From contig WBZZ01004592.1 in NCBI GenBank assembly GCA_019918135.1, forward strand, positions 2,501-66,500: 64,000 nucleotides of DNA, read 5' to 3'. Position numbers and translations under genes: made by a program. This DNA is from Paulinella micropora. Taxonomy: Eukaryota > Cercozoa > Imbricatea > Euglyphida > Paulinellidae. The notes beneath the pieces were generated by a model. That model saw only the letters and a program-made list of their open reading frames with translations. It was not told the DNA's origin and ran no database searches. Numbering within the stretch: position 1 is the first letter of the stretch; every line of letters starts with the position of its first letter. Below are positions 1-10,707 of the stretch, one piece after another.

Positions 1-48
1 ATGGAAAAACTTAGAAATCACTAGTAATTGTAGTAATGAAAGAGCAGC

Positions 49-834
49 ATGAATAAAGGGATTGACAGTACGCTCGAGCTCGAAATGCTATGTCAGTGCG
101 CTCATTCCTTATTGCTGTCCCAGCAAGGAGATTCGCTGCGCGTGTACGGAGCCCGTCCTCCAGTCTGGCCTTTTCGGTCCATGGACGCCAAAGACCTTTG
201 CGGCAGCGAGCTACTGGACTTGCGTGCATTCGGGTTTGCTGGCTGTCTCAAGCTGCTTCACGACAAGGAGTTGCTTGAGCCGCTGATTAAGCCAGGCAAG
301 GAGAATCCCAAGGAGCTTCAGGACTATGCCAAAGTTGGCGGGGCAACGTTGCTGGACGCCAACTCTTCCATCGTGGCTGCACTGCAGGACTTTAACTTCC
401 TGCCCAAATACAAGCAGCTGGTCCAGCGAGTGGAGAGGCTTAAGAAGGGGGACGTGCTAGAGAAGAAGGATATTATCGGCTTCTTTTGTAATCCTCCCGC
501 CCCAGGGGACCAGAAGAAGCTCCTCAAAGCGCTGGTGAGCGAAGGCGTGTTGGAGAAGCTGCAGGCAAGCGACCAGTATCGACTACGGGACCCGGCGCAA
601 GTACTTCAGGATGGCTTCCAGCTCAGCACTATGCAACTGAAGGACGATAAACAACAGGCCTTGTGGAAAAAGTTTGCGCCATTTGAGATCGTACTGGTAA
701 AGCGGCTCAAGGAATATGCACGGAAACAGCAGCAGAAGGCAGGAGGCAGTGGCAATGTGGTATCGAGTGGGGTCTCGACTCCCGTCACCAGAACAGCAAG
801 AGCAAGGTCGGGGCTGCAGAGGAACAAGTTCTAA
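49..834 (+). CDS. Unrecognised host-type protein, 261 aa
   Basis: An open frame of 261 codons with balanced, GC-rich codon use, unlike the AT-rich viral part of the window. I do not recognise the family. The protein is mainly helical, with a charged middle part (residues about 125-150, Lys/Glu-rich) and a basic, Gln/Ser/Gly-rich low-complexity C-terminus. No signal peptide or membrane segment is visible. The first ATG follows in-frame stops, so the start is plausible, but a spliced upstream exon outside the window cannot be excluded. It is followed by a large CTT microsatellite and no recognisable gene until 1.66 kb. Confidence 0.55.
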   Translation: MNKGIDSTLELEMLCQCAHSLLLSQQGDSLRVYGARPPVWPFRSMDAKDLCGSELLDLRAFGFAGCLKLLHDKELLEPLIKPGKENPKELQDYAKVGGATLLDANSSIVAALQDFNFLPKYKQLVQRVERLKKGDVLEKKDIIGFFCNPPAPGDQKKLLKALVSEGVLEKLQASDQYRLRDPAQVLQDGFQLSTMQLKDDKQQALWKKFAPFEIVLVKRLKEYARKQQQKAGGSGNVVSSGVSTPVTRTARARSGLQRNKF

Positions 835-928
835 TCCATAACATAAAACTGCATTTCTTTCGCATCTACTTGAAATATTCTCGGTGGTTAGCAGCAGACT
901 TCCGTCATTTTCGCTTTTTTGTTTGTTT

Positions 929-1155
929 TCTTCTTCTTCTTCTTCTTCTTCTTCTTCTTCTTCTTCTTCTTCTTCTTCTTCTTCTTCTTCTTCTTCTTCT
1001 CCTTCTCCTTCTCCTCCTCCTCCTCCTCCTCCTCCTCCTCCTCCTCCTTCTTCTTCTTCTTCTTCTTCTTCTTCTTCTTCTTCTTCTTCTTCTTCTTCTT
1101 CTTCTTCTTCTTCTTCTTCTTCTTCTTCTTCTTCTTCTTCTTCTTCTTCTTCTTC
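929..1155. repeat. (TTC)n / (TCC)n microsatellite
   Basis: About 227 bases of uninterrupted TTC units with a central TCC-rich block (about 1000-1045). All frames are open here and give meaningless poly-Leu, poly-Ser, poly-Phe, poly-Lys or poly-Arg products. Typical of a eukaryotic nuclear genome. Confidence 0.97.
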
Positions 1156-1310
1156 GTTGCACTGCTAAAAATCGCATAAAAATCTATGCGTATTATGTAT
1201 GAAATACCCAATCCTATTTACTTGGGTGTGTATGTTATGTACGTATGTATGGAAGAAATTATATATGAGTGTAATATGTATACATGTATAGTGTGCGAGT
1301 GTGTGATTAC

Positions 1311-1348
1311 ATGTGTGTGTGTGTATGTATGTATGTATGTATGTATGT
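1311..1348. repeat. (TG)n/(TGTA)n microsatellite
   Basis: A short GT run passes into seven GTAT units. The flanking stretch 1156-1656 is AT-rich, contains further TGTA-like units and shows no convincing gene. Confidence 0.9.
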
Positions 1349-1656
1349 CATGTAGTATGTGTGGTTCACTTGAACACACTACCGCACAGATGCATACATG
1401 TTATAGAATTATATAAAATAGGTGAAACAGATAAATCTTATTTTTGATAAACATGTACTTTTATTACCTCACGTAAGTATGCATAGACGACTAGTACCTT
1501 ACAAGTATGTTATACTTGATAGACACGACAATAGAAATCGAGCAAGCAGACGGAAAGGCTAAGGAAAAGGAAAAGAAGAGGGATGAGGAACGCAAACTCC
1601 GGGAGGAGTCCTGAAGACTGTTTGATGAATGGCAAGGAGCTGCAACTATCGAGACC

Positions 1657-2754
1657 ATGCCACCTTGCAATTGGCCGCTGGCAGAACGTTTGATGTTTGC
1701 AAAGGCTCTGGAGGTCCAGAGAGACATTAAAAGAAAAGAGGAGCCTGCAGTACCCTGCTTTTGGACGACCGGGGAAATAGTTTGGTGGCATTGTTGGCAG
1801 GGAAAGGACTCTCAAGACATGCATCTCCACTTGCGAGGCCTCGACTGGGAACGTTCAGTCTCTGCACTCCTAAAGTGCAGAGTTTCGCCAGAGCTGAGGA
1901 ACATTAAAGAACTGTATGGACCTCACTTCTTGTATGCGTCATGCTTCACAACCAGTGGCATTGAAATGTAAGTGGCGTCGCTGTCGTGCAGGTATCGATT
2001 CGGGCTCTGCAATGTCGTGGACGTTCTGGTGGAGTCGACAAAGGATGGGGCGCGCCATGGAATCTGCGGAAATCTCGTGAGCATCCGACCTACGAACCTA
2101 ACTCATCCACACAGAGACGATGTTGAATACCCGCCGATTAAGTTTACCAATGAGTGGAAGCACGCAGAGGTGGATATGTGCAACCACTGGTATCAAGACT
2201 ACGACTGGTTTGCGTGTCACATGCTGCACATGCGCGCCGCCAGAGACAACGGCTACATATTTAACGAGAAGCTTCCTGAGGCTGAATCAACGATGACCGA
2301 GTGGAAAGAAGGCGCTCAATGGAGAAAGGACCCGAAACTTGTTCGCAACTACTTGATCGGCATGGCGAACAATGTAGGAGGGCTTTTATGCTTCGGAATA
2401 TCCGACGGCGGCCAGGTAAAAGGCATTCAGCTGGGCCGGCGGGACTTTGATCGTGATTTCCAAGACGTGGACAACGCCTGCCGCCGCCTCTTGCCCGCTA
2501 AAATCTATCACGTGGTTCGTGTGCCCGTCAGAAGTGAAATAGAAAACCCTGAGCGCAAGGAAGGGTGTGAGCTGTGTGTGCTGGAGTTCCACGTCGGGCA
2601 GAGCTCTACAGAGATCATCCTTGACGGCGAGGACGGCCAGCCCGAAACGTACTTCAAAGCAGACACAAGCTTACAAAGATATTTTGGCAGAAAGGAGGTG
2701 GAAGAATTTCGGAGACTCTGGAATTCATCACATGGTCTCTTGTCTAATACCTGA
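1657..2754 (+). CDS. Schlafen-type AlbA_2 domain protein (in-frame TAA at 1969)
   Basis: Two open frames in the same register (1657-1971 and 1972-2754) are separated only by one TAA. The C-terminal part carries an AlbA_2/Schlafen-like domain: an ESTMTEWKEG start (near 2284-2313), then a helix with NYLIGMANNVGGLLCFGISD (near 2347-2406), then the VKGI strand and a later ETYFKAD strand. In this family the E-x3-EWK and N-x-GG...GV-x-D motifs belong to a divergent AAA-4/AlbA fold linked to RNA or DNA handling in Schlafen proteins. The N-terminal 105 codons are not recognised. The TAA sits in a 24-nt stretch that begins GTAAGT and ends GTGCAG. Removing it keeps the frame, so it is either a nonsense mutation or an extremely short intron. 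Codon use is host-like. Confidence 0.65.
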
Positions 2755-2875
2755 TTGCAAATCCATCTCGCGACTTGTATTTACTTGCTAGCAATATGTC
2801 GTTCACCTTAGGACAGTTTGGTAAACTATCCTTTCAGGTGTTGGCACAGCCCCTAGTTATTATAATTATTATTAT

Positions 2876-4111
2876 CCCTGAAAGGTGTTGGTGAAGGGGG
2901 TGGGGGTTTGGGGGGAGGGGGAAAATGAAAATTGTGTACCCCCCCCCACCCCATTTCGGCACCTCTGTCGGAATAAATCATGGTTTGTCGGAACGAGGAG
3001 GAGTTCGGAGCTCATATTTTCAGGGTGGTTAGCCCCAGACTCGATCTTGATGCTGATATGATTTTTTTGGAATTCACACAAATATTTGCGTTAGGGGAGT
3101 GTCCTGAATGCCAAAATTCCTTGTTTTTTTTTTCGCACCCCCAATCGGAATAAATCATGGTTTGTGTGAACTAGGAGGAGTTGGGAGCTCATATTGACAG
3201 GGTGGCTAGCCCAGACTCGATCTTGATGCTGGTATAATTTGTTTGGAATTCACGCAACTATTTGCGTTAGGGCTGAATGCGAAAATTCCTGGTTTTTTTG
3301 CCTGTTTTCTGCAATCTCGTCGGAATAAATCATGGTTTATGTGAACCAGGACGAGTTGGGAGCTCATATTGGCAGGGTGGTTAGCAGCAGACTCGATCTT
3401 GATGCTGGTATAATTTTTTTGGAACTCACACAAATATTTGCGTTAGGGGAATGTCATGAATGCCAAAATTCCTTGTTTTTTAGCAGTACTTGCCGGTGCC
3501 TCCGGCAATTAAACGTACCCTGTCGATGGGGCAGGGGGGGTCCGCCCCCCCCCCCCCCCCCCGAACCCCAGCCAGGCGATTGTACGTACCAGGTTTGGTC
3601 GCCGTGGGCACCAACACCAGAAAATTGAGGTCTTGTGCCACCAGCCGCCGTTTGCGCACACCAGAGTTAGCGGCTGTTATTTGGTTTATCTGACACTTCT
3701 TGATGAGCTCTCTTCGAAAATATAAAAATTGTGGCACCGGGTGGCATACACACCGGAAAATTGATGTTTTTGCGCCACCAGGCGCCGTTTGCGCACACCG
3801 GAGTTTGAGGCTGATGTTTGGTGTACCCGACACCTCTAGGTGCGCTCTCTTCGGAGATAAAAAAGTTTTGGTGGCGGGTGGCACAAAAACCAGAGATTTT
3901 AGGTTTTTGTGCCACCAGAACTTACACTTGCGTTCTGCTGGTACCTCCGGCAATTGAACGTACCCTGTCGACGGGAAAGGGGGGATCCGGGGGGCTCTGC
4001 CCCCGGGAACCCTAACCCGAGCGGGGGGAAGGGGTGTTTGTGTGTGTGTGCCGGGGGGGGGGGTGCTCTGCGCACCGCAAACCATCCTTTCAGGTGTTGG
4101 CGCAGCCCCTA

Positions 4112-4114
<3 letters not shown>
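2876..4114. repeat. 1.24-kb interspersed repeat, copy 1, with internal minisatellite
   Basis: Starts at CCCTGAAAGGTGTTGG and ends with CCATCCTTTCAGGTGTTGGCG plus AGCCCCTAG, next to (ATT)n tracts. Inside are three imperfect copies (2970-3480) of a unit of about 165 bp containing GGAATAAATCATGGTTTGTG and GGAGCTCATATT. A non-VNTR part follows (3481-4080) with shorter repeats around the string TGCCACCAG. A second copy lies at 4983-6344. No coding capacity is convincing; the open frames are repeat artefacts. Confidence 0.85.
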
Positions 4115-4171
<57 letters not shown>

Positions 4172-4180
4172 GTTATTTTG

Positions 4181-4446
4181 GACACCGTGATAGCCCAGTG
4201 GTCAAGTTCTACCATCTGGGCCCTGTCGCCAGTTCGATTCCCGTCGGTGCCACCAGTATTTTCATTGAACATACCGGTCCGTCTGGACCAGTATTTTCAT
4301 TGAACATACCGGTCCGTCTGGAAGTGTTGGAACTGCCCTTGTGGGGGTGTCATTAGAGCCTATCGTCAATTCTTCGTACTCCCCTCACGGGTGAGACGAT
4401 GGAGGCGCATGTGCAGAAATGCATCAGCCATTGACAGAGAAGCACT
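4181..4446 (+). mobile_element. tRNA-derived SINE, copy 1
   Basis: The head GACACCGTGATAGCCCAGTG fits an RNA polymerase III A box (TAGCCCAGTGG), and GTTCGATTCC about 45 bases downstream fits the B box. The body of about 190 bp ends in AGAAGCACT followed by an ATT tail. This copy has an internal duplication of about 40 bp (ATTTTCATTGAACATACCGG occurs twice). It is preceded by a 57-bp (ATT)n tract. The fold is not that of a functional tRNA gene. Confidence 0.8.
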
Positions 4447-4982
4447 ATTATTGTTATTATTATTATTATTATTCTTGGAGTGTTGACTGTGACATATTTG
4501 AGGGAAATCCCGATGAAAAAACCTAGTCACACTTGCTAAACAGAGTTCCAGCCCAATGGCCTCAAGGCGTTAAACTGTGACGCCAACTCATAACCCTTTG
4601 GTGGTAGATGCTGGGGAGGAGGGTCGTTGCGCGCGTAAAAGATCTTAAACTCCGCATATGCTGGTTGATAGCCCAGGACCCAGCAGACACCAGATTGTTA
4701 TGGGTGGGGTTTCGAGGCAGCTCTAGCAACCGCGCTTGGTGTATGCACTTGCACATTCGGTGACGTCTTGCAAGAGGTTGCTGGGACTGCGGAATAACCT
4801 CGGCTTAGTGCAGTCTTGCCCTCAGGAGCTCCATCGGTGGCCCCGATCATCAGGCGAGAGACTGACACGGGGGGGTGGAGGACCTCGAACAAGGGTATTG
4901 GAGGCTTATGTCCGTTGAGGATATGCCATTAGCTGCATCAGTACGCCTCAGATATAGTATTATTATTATTATTATTATTATT
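4447..4982. other. Non-coding stretch between repeats
   Basis: Short ATT tracts at 4447-4475 and 4958-4983 bracket about 480 bp of GC-richer sequence. I see no supportable gene; the frames of about 60 codons lack coding character. Confidence 0.6.
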
Positions 4983-6344
4983 ATCCCTAAAAGGTGTTGG
5001 TAAAGGCGGTTTGGGGGTTGGGGGGGAGGGGGGAAATGAAAATTGTGTACCACACCCACCCACCCATTTCCGCACCCCTGTCGGAATAAATCATGGTTTG
5101 TGGGAACGAGGAGTTCGGAGCTCATATTTGCAGGGTGGCTAGCCCCAGACTCGATGTTGATGCTGATATTTTTTTGGAATTCACGCAAATATTTGCGTTA
5201 GGGCAGTCTCCTGAATGCCAAAATTCCTTGTTTTTTTTCGTACCCCTGTCGAAATAAATCATGGTTTGTGTGAACCAGGAGGAGTTGGGAGCTCATATTG
5301 ACATGGTGGCTAGCACCAGACTCGATGTTGATGCTGATATAATTTTTTTGGAATTCACGAAAATATTTGCGTCGGGCAGTGTCCTGAATGCGAAAATTCC
5401 TTATTTTTTAGCCTATTTTCTGCACCCTCGTCGGAATAAATCATGGTTTGTGTGAACCAGGAGTTGGGAGCTCATATTGACAGGGTGGCTAGCCCTCGAT
5501 CTTGATGCTGATATAGTTTGATTGGAATTCACGCAAATATTTGCGTTGGGGGAGTGTCCTGAATGCCAAAATTGCTTGTTTCTTAGCCTATTTTCTGCAC
5601 CCTCGTCGGAATAAATCATGGTTTGTGGGAACCAGGAGGAGTTGGGAGCTCATGGCAGGGTGGTTAGCAGCAGACTCGATCTTGGTGCTGGTATAATTTT
5701 TTTGGAATTCCCCCAAATATTTGCGTTAGGGGAATGTCATGAATGCCAAAATTCCTTGTTTTTTAGCAGTACTTGCCGGTGCCTCCGGAAATTGAACGTA
5801 CCCTGTCGACGGGGCAGGGGGGGTCCGGGGTGCACTCCCCCAGGGAACCCCAGCCCGGCAATTGTACGTACCCGTTTTGGTTGCGGGTGGCACCCACACC
5901 AGAAAATTGAGGTCTTGTGCCACCAGCCGCCGTTTGCGCACTCCAGAGGGAGTTAGCGGCTGATATTTGGTGTATTTGACACTTCTTGATGAGCTCTCTT
6001 CGAAAATATAAAAATTGTGGCACCGGGTGTCTTACAGACTGGAAAATTGAGGTTTTTGCGCCACCAGGCGCCGTTTGCGCACACCAGAGGGAGTTTGAGG
6101 CTGATGTCTCTCGGTGCGCTCTTCGGATATAAAAAAGTTTTGGTGGCGGGTGGCACAAAAACCAAAGATTTTAGGTTTTTGTGCCACCAGAGCTTACACT
6201 TGCGTTCTGCTGGTACCTCCGGCAATTGAACGTAGCCTGTCGACGAGAAAGGGGGGGGTCGGGGCTGTCCCCCCCGGGAACCCCAGCCCGAGGGGGGGCG
6301 TTCGCGCACCGCAAACCATCCTTTCAGGTGTTGGCGCCGCCCCT
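4983..6344. repeat. 1.36-kb interspersed repeat, copy 2
   Basis: Same organisation as the copy at 2876-4114: CCCTAAAAGGTGTTGG start, four units of the minisatellite of about 165 bp (5085-5760), then the TGCCACCAG-rich part and the same AGCCCCTAG end followed by (ATT)n. The extra minisatellite unit accounts for most of the size difference between the copies. Confidence 0.85.
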
Positions 6345-6345
6345 A

Positions 6346-6417
<72 letters not shown>

Positions 6418-6648
6418 GACACCGTGATAGCCCAGTGGTCAAGTTCTACCATTTGGGCCCTGTCGCCAGTTCGATTCCCGTCGGTGCCACCAGTATTTTC
6501 ATTGAACATACCGGTCCGTCTGGAAGTGTTGGAACTGCCCTTGCGGGGGTGTCATTAGAGCCTATCTTCAATTCTTCGTACTCCCCTCACGGGTGAGACG
6601 ATGGAGGCGCATGTGCAGAAATGCATCAGCCATTGACAGAGAAGCACT
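6418..6648 (+). mobile_element. tRNA-derived SINE, copy 2
   Basis: Same head (A box TAGCCCAGTGG, B box GTTCGATTCC) and same end AGAAGCACT followed by ATT units. It is inserted directly after a 72-bp (ATT)n tract (6346-6417). Confidence 0.8.
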
Positions 6649-6841
6649 ATTATTATTATTATTATTATTAGGGAGTACATAGGCCATCGGTCCTTTCCAT
6701 GGGCTGATTGGTATAAAGCTCCTAGAGTAATGTTCTATGCCGTCACTTCCTTTATTCCACCGATTGGTGTGGAGACTTTCCTCATGGAATGGAGGACTGG
6801 ATGCACATGGCCTTTTGGCTCAGCAATTGGCAGGAGATACA
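6649..6841. other. Unique spacer between SINE copies
   Basis: After a short ATT tail there are about 160 bp of non-repeated sequence ending in GGAGATACACT, just before the longest (ATT)n tract. This may be original target DNA or part of another repeat. No gene seen. Confidence 0.5.
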
Positions 6842-6942
<101 letters not shown>

Positions 6943-6943
6943 T

Positions 6944-7209
6944 GGACACCGTGATAGCCCAGTGGTCAAGTTCTACCATCTGGGCCCTGTCGCCAGTTCG
7001 ATTCCAGTCGGTGCCACCAGTATTTTCATTGAACATACCGGTCCGTCTGGACCAGTATTTTCATTGAACATACCGGTCCGTCTGGAAGTGTTGGAACTGC
7101 ACTTGCGGGGGTGTCATTAGAGCATATCGTCAATTCTTCGTACTCCCCTCACGGGTGAGACGATGGAGGTGCATGTGCAGAAATGCATCAGCCATTGACA
7201 GAGAAGCAC

Positions 7210-7210
<1 letters not shown>
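6944..7210 (+). mobile_element. tRNA-derived SINE, copy 3
   Basis: Same head and body as the other copies, with the same internal duplication as copy 1 (ATTTTCATTGAACATACCGG twice). It is followed by a 76-bp ATT tract. Confidence 0.8.
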
Positions 7211-7289
<79 letters not shown>

Positions 7290-7520
7290 GACACCGTGAT
7301 AGCCCAGTGGTCAAGTTCTACCATCTGGGCCCTGTCGCCAGTTCGATTCCAGTCGGTGCCACCAGTATTTTCATTGAACATACCAGTCCGTCTGGAAGTG
7401 TTGGAACTGCCCGTGCGGGGGTGTCATTAGAGCCTATCGTCAATTCTTCGTACTCCCCTCACGGGTGAGACGATGGAGGCGCATGTGCAGATTTGCATCA
7501 GCCATTGACAGAGAAGCACT
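7290..7520 (+). mobile_element. tRNA-derived SINE, copy 4
   Basis: Complete copy with A and B boxes, lying between ATT tracts 7211-7286 and 7525-7592, so it appears inserted into, or templated on, the tail of copy 3. Confidence 0.8.
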
Positions 7521-7527
7521 ACTATTA

Positions 7528-7592
<65 letters not shown>

Positions 7593-7593
7593 G

Positions 7594-7822
7594 TGGCACC
7601 GCGATAGCCCAGTGGTTAAGGTCTACCATCTGGGACCTGTCGCCAGTTCGATTCCCGTCGGGGCCAGTATTTTCAAAGGATATTGTCTTTGAAAATAATG
7701 GTCTGTCTGGAAGGCTTGGAGCTGATTTGCGGGGGTGTCAGTAGAGCCTATCGTCAAATCTTCGTACTCCCCTCGCGGGTGAGACGATGGACGCCCATGT
7801 GCAGACATGCATTCGCCATTGA
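7594..7822 (+). mobile_element. tRNA-derived SINE, copy 5 (divergent), interrupting the copia remnant
   Basis: A more divergent copy (GGCACCGCGATAGCCCAGTG head). It lacks the final AGAAGCACT and ends near GCCATTGAAGAACC, where copia pol sequence begins on the minus strand. The copia reading frame runs into the reverse complement of this SINE, so the 3' part of the retroelement is missing or displaced here. Confidence 0.7.
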
Positions 7823-8460
7823 AGAACCGACTCCGGGCAACTCGCTTTCAAGTAGATGTAACTCCCTACAATCTCCTGTGGCGAGTACTCCCCCAGCGCC
7901 GGCACCATCTTCGATCCCTCCGGCAACAACGGCGTCTTGGCCGGCATCCATGGACGCCCGTCGCTCCTCTTAAACCTTGCCATCAACGTCTCCGTATACT
8001 CGCGTTGGTAGATAGATACGGTGTATTCTCCACCCTTCCTACTAACCTCAAACTCAAGCGAGAGGAACTGTTTGACCGGGCCTAGATCCTTCACGTTCCC
8101 CCACTCCTCGTTGAGCTTCTCCACATACTCCTTTCGGCTTGCCTTAGACGCTGCAGCATGAATGTTATCATCGACATGGTACGTCAATACTTCAGTCTTC
8201 TTCGTCTCAGGATCAATCCTTCTGAACATGACTGGCTCCAGGATGCTCTGCACGAAGCCCATCTTCTTCTGAGTAGGAACCACTCGGTCGTTCCAATAAA
8301 TGTGGCCAGAGGGCTTCAAACCGTTGACCCCCCCAAGAGCTTCCCATACCACATTAGGTGGCGCGTATCCAGCCGGAGGTTGCAGCCACACCGGTACCCG
8401 CAGCTTTACCTGCAGGAGCGCACTCTCCTCGTCCATTCCAAATATATCAAGGTCCTGCAA
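7823..8460 (-). pseudogene. Copia reverse transcriptase fragment
   Basis: The frame contains the RT active-site strand as YHVDDN (a variant of the usual Y-V-D-D) and the copia motif LGPVKQFLSLEFEV just after it, followed by a YLKAS-type strand. Upstream residues on PAGYAPP resemble the copia RT finger/palm region. The N-terminal part of RT is in the preceding frame (8482-9303). The C-terminus is lost into SINE sequence, so RNase H is missing. Not functional. Confidence 0.8.
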
Positions 8461-8481
8461 TACCGCAAGAGCACACGTAGA

Positions 8482-9303
8482 TCACACCAACTCAACTCTA
8501 CACGTCGGTAGATCCACTCTACAGTACTGCCACGCCGGTTGTCGGAAACCAATGCTAGCAATCCTTGACTTTGTATCCACTACCGGACCATCGACTGTCT
8601 CTCGCGTTTCAAAGTCGACAAACCTTGTTGGGACTAGTGGTTGCACCGGAGGCTTCTCTGACACATGACGCTCCACGATAGCACCCAACCTGAGGTGCTT
8701 GTCGATGTCCTTGAACCTTGAGTCGTTAAATTTGCCTGAGGCAGTAGCATCTCGATGAGGAATCGGGACCGTCACCAAGTATGCACCAGAGCGGAAGTTA
8801 GTTGGCTTCGTTGGCTTCCTGCTCCTTACCCCTGCAACTATGTTGGATGTGTCAATGATGTTACCTGTCCACACCACTGGCACCCCCCTTGCATCTCTCT
8901 TCTGGTCCGCTTCAGCACGACCCTGCAATGCTCCTGAACGAGGCAAAGGTGCACCAGCAGCTGCCCTTCCGACCTTCCCATCAGTAGCACCTGCTCCCAC
9001 CTTTCTGGCACGACCACTACTCGACCCCTCGTCCCCAACGACCACCAGCTCCACAACCACAGCTTCGTCAGTTGGAATACCATCACGTGCAGAAAACACT
9101 TCCCGTCCGTCCGCAACGTCTTCCACTATGCACCCCTCTTCACCTGTATCATTTTTATCTTCACTAGTTACCACTTCCAGCAATTTGTCTAACAGTCGCT
9201 GTTCACTTGCAGTAAAAAATACACAAGGTTTTTCGCCCTTTTCTGCCCCCTTCTCTCGAACTGGGTTGGCAGTTTGGAAGCTGTGTTGCAGTGACGATGC
9301 CAT
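8482..9303 (-). pseudogene. Copia integrase-RT linker and RT N-terminus
   Basis: An open frame of 273 codons. Its first two thirds are low-complexity Gly/Ala/Glu-rich sequence typical of the linker between integrase and RT. The last third includes VDTKSRIASIGFRQ, which corresponds to the copia RT stretch (K-A-R-L-V-A-x-G-F-x-Q in the family). The frame breaks about 20 nt before the fragment at 8460. The stretch 9304-9425 encodes remnants such as SAYKVWSYY that fit the end of the copia integrase region. Confidence 0.65.
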
Positions 9304-9425
9304 CTTGCCCCGTGGGTAGAGAGTAGGCTAGCTATGTACAGTAGAGTCCCTGACGACCATGTCCACCGTCGTCACCAGCTTACCTTTGTAGTAACTCCAC
9401 ACCTTATAGGCTGACTCCTCTGTGC

Positions 9426-9998
9426 TCACCCCCATGAACACTCCCGGCACTCCGCCAGAGGTAAGAAGTAGACAGGCACACTCCTCGCGGTTAGCAACGT
9501 AGCTGCCAATGAGAAAACAATGTGAATCCCTGCCTCAGCATACGCATCCTTATTAGGGTCCGCACGAACAGGTAACAGGGGCTCAATCCCCTCACTTCTG
9601 AGGAAATCTTTCACCGCATTAGAGATCCACTTTTTGTCCGTCCGGAACTGTTTCATGTCGTTCCCCGTCTGTGTCTTCGACCACACCCTCACAGCAGCCA
9701 GCTGCTTGACAGCAATGTCTGATGCACTCGTGATGTTCCAATGTACTTTCAGGTATCCAGACACGTTCTCCAAAAACAACAGGCAATACGGCGTGTTGCC
9801 GTACAACGGAAACGGTATACGACCGGTAGCATCTGCACTCCAGTCCTCTCCCGTCTTTGCACATAGCATTAGCGACGCTCCCTCAAATGACGAGTGCTTA
9901 GTAATCTTAGTGGTAGAACAGGCCAAGCAATCACACCTCAGGGTAGACGCCTTTCCCTTCGGTGTCAGCCCATTTTGCTTCAAGAATTGACGTGCCAT
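9426..9998 (-). pseudogene. Copia integrase fragment
   Basis: Begins with a GAG-pre-integrase-type zinc motif (CDCLACSTTK), then an rve core with DATGRIPFPLYGN for the first catalytic Asp region and FRTDKKWISNAVKDFL for the second (the usual TDNG reads TDKK). An Ala/Glu stretch (KDAYAEAGIHIV) stands where copia integrases have A-E-x-x-x-x. The altered second motif suggests loss of activity. Confidence 0.75.
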
Positions 9999-10001
9999 CG
10001 T

Positions 10002-10707
10002 CTATCCGAAGTGAAATATGCTATTTATCTCACTCATGTCCACCGTAGTACTTGGTTTCATGCTGGTAGACCAAAACGCAGTGTTGCATTCGGGGAACGG
10101 TGAGCATTCCTTCTTCTCTTTCCTCCATCCAGGTGGGTTCGCCACGTGAAATCGGTATTGACACGTATCAGCATCGAAGCTACCAGTCAAAATCTTTTCG
10201 CATGCATCTACCATTACCTTCTTCCTCATCACGAAGAATTCATCATCTTGCATTACTATTCTGTAACCAGTTCGCTGTAGGCGACCAGATGAGAATAGCG
10301 TACGATCAAGGGTAGGTAAGACGTAGGTCTCCCCCATCTCCACCTCCTGCTGCCCACCTTCTCCATTCATGCCTGTAAACGACGTATCCCCCATCGCCAC
10401 AGTTTTGATGAGCCTAGAGATCACTCTCACTGCCACCCCCTCCTCCTGTCCAATCTTGCTTAGGGTGTCTTCTATCGGAATCATGTGCTGCGACGACCCA
10501 CAGTCAAGATAGACTTCATACAGGTCCTGCCCGCCTATTACTCCATCTTCAAAAGCCATGTAAGCTGTAGGTCCCTTGTCTTCTTCTCCACCAGTAGAGG
10601 TACGTCCTCCATCGCGATGCAGCCTTCCTTATTGCATAGACATCTCTTCCTCGATCATTTCCACATCACTATCTTGTGCATTGTCGCCAACTGCGTAGGC
10701 GGCGTGT
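10002..10707 (-). pseudogene. Copia protease and end of gag
   Basis: The frame 10002-10559 contains YLDCGSSQHMIP, the copia aspartic-protease motif (usually D-S/T-G-A-S/T-x-H; here Asp-Cys-Gly-Ser-Ser). Coding-like sequence continues upstream to about 10707 in other frames. At that point the sequence becomes Polinton ATPase in an open frame that crosses the joint (ATPase residues ending YKHL, then copia-side residues AAYAVGDNAQ). Confidence 0.65.

Larger units (their letters stand above)
7823..10707 (-). mobile_element. Decayed Ty1/copia retroelement, no LTRs visible
   Basis: On the minus strand the order is end of gag and protease (about 10.7-10.4 kb), integrase (about 10.0-9.4 kb), linker and reverse transcriptase (9.3-7.8 kb). 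That order, with integrase before RT, is diagnostic of Ty1/copia elements. It is broken into four frames by shifts and stops. The RNase H part is absent at the SINE boundary, and no LTR is recognisable on either side, so both ends are truncated. The upstream end is joined to the Polinton-1 ATPase gene near 10707. Confidence 0.85.

Noticed and set aside
870..1211. Long frames of poly-Leu, poly-Ser, poly-Phe, poly-Lys and poly-Arg
   Set aside because: They are translations of a TTC microsatellite in several frames.
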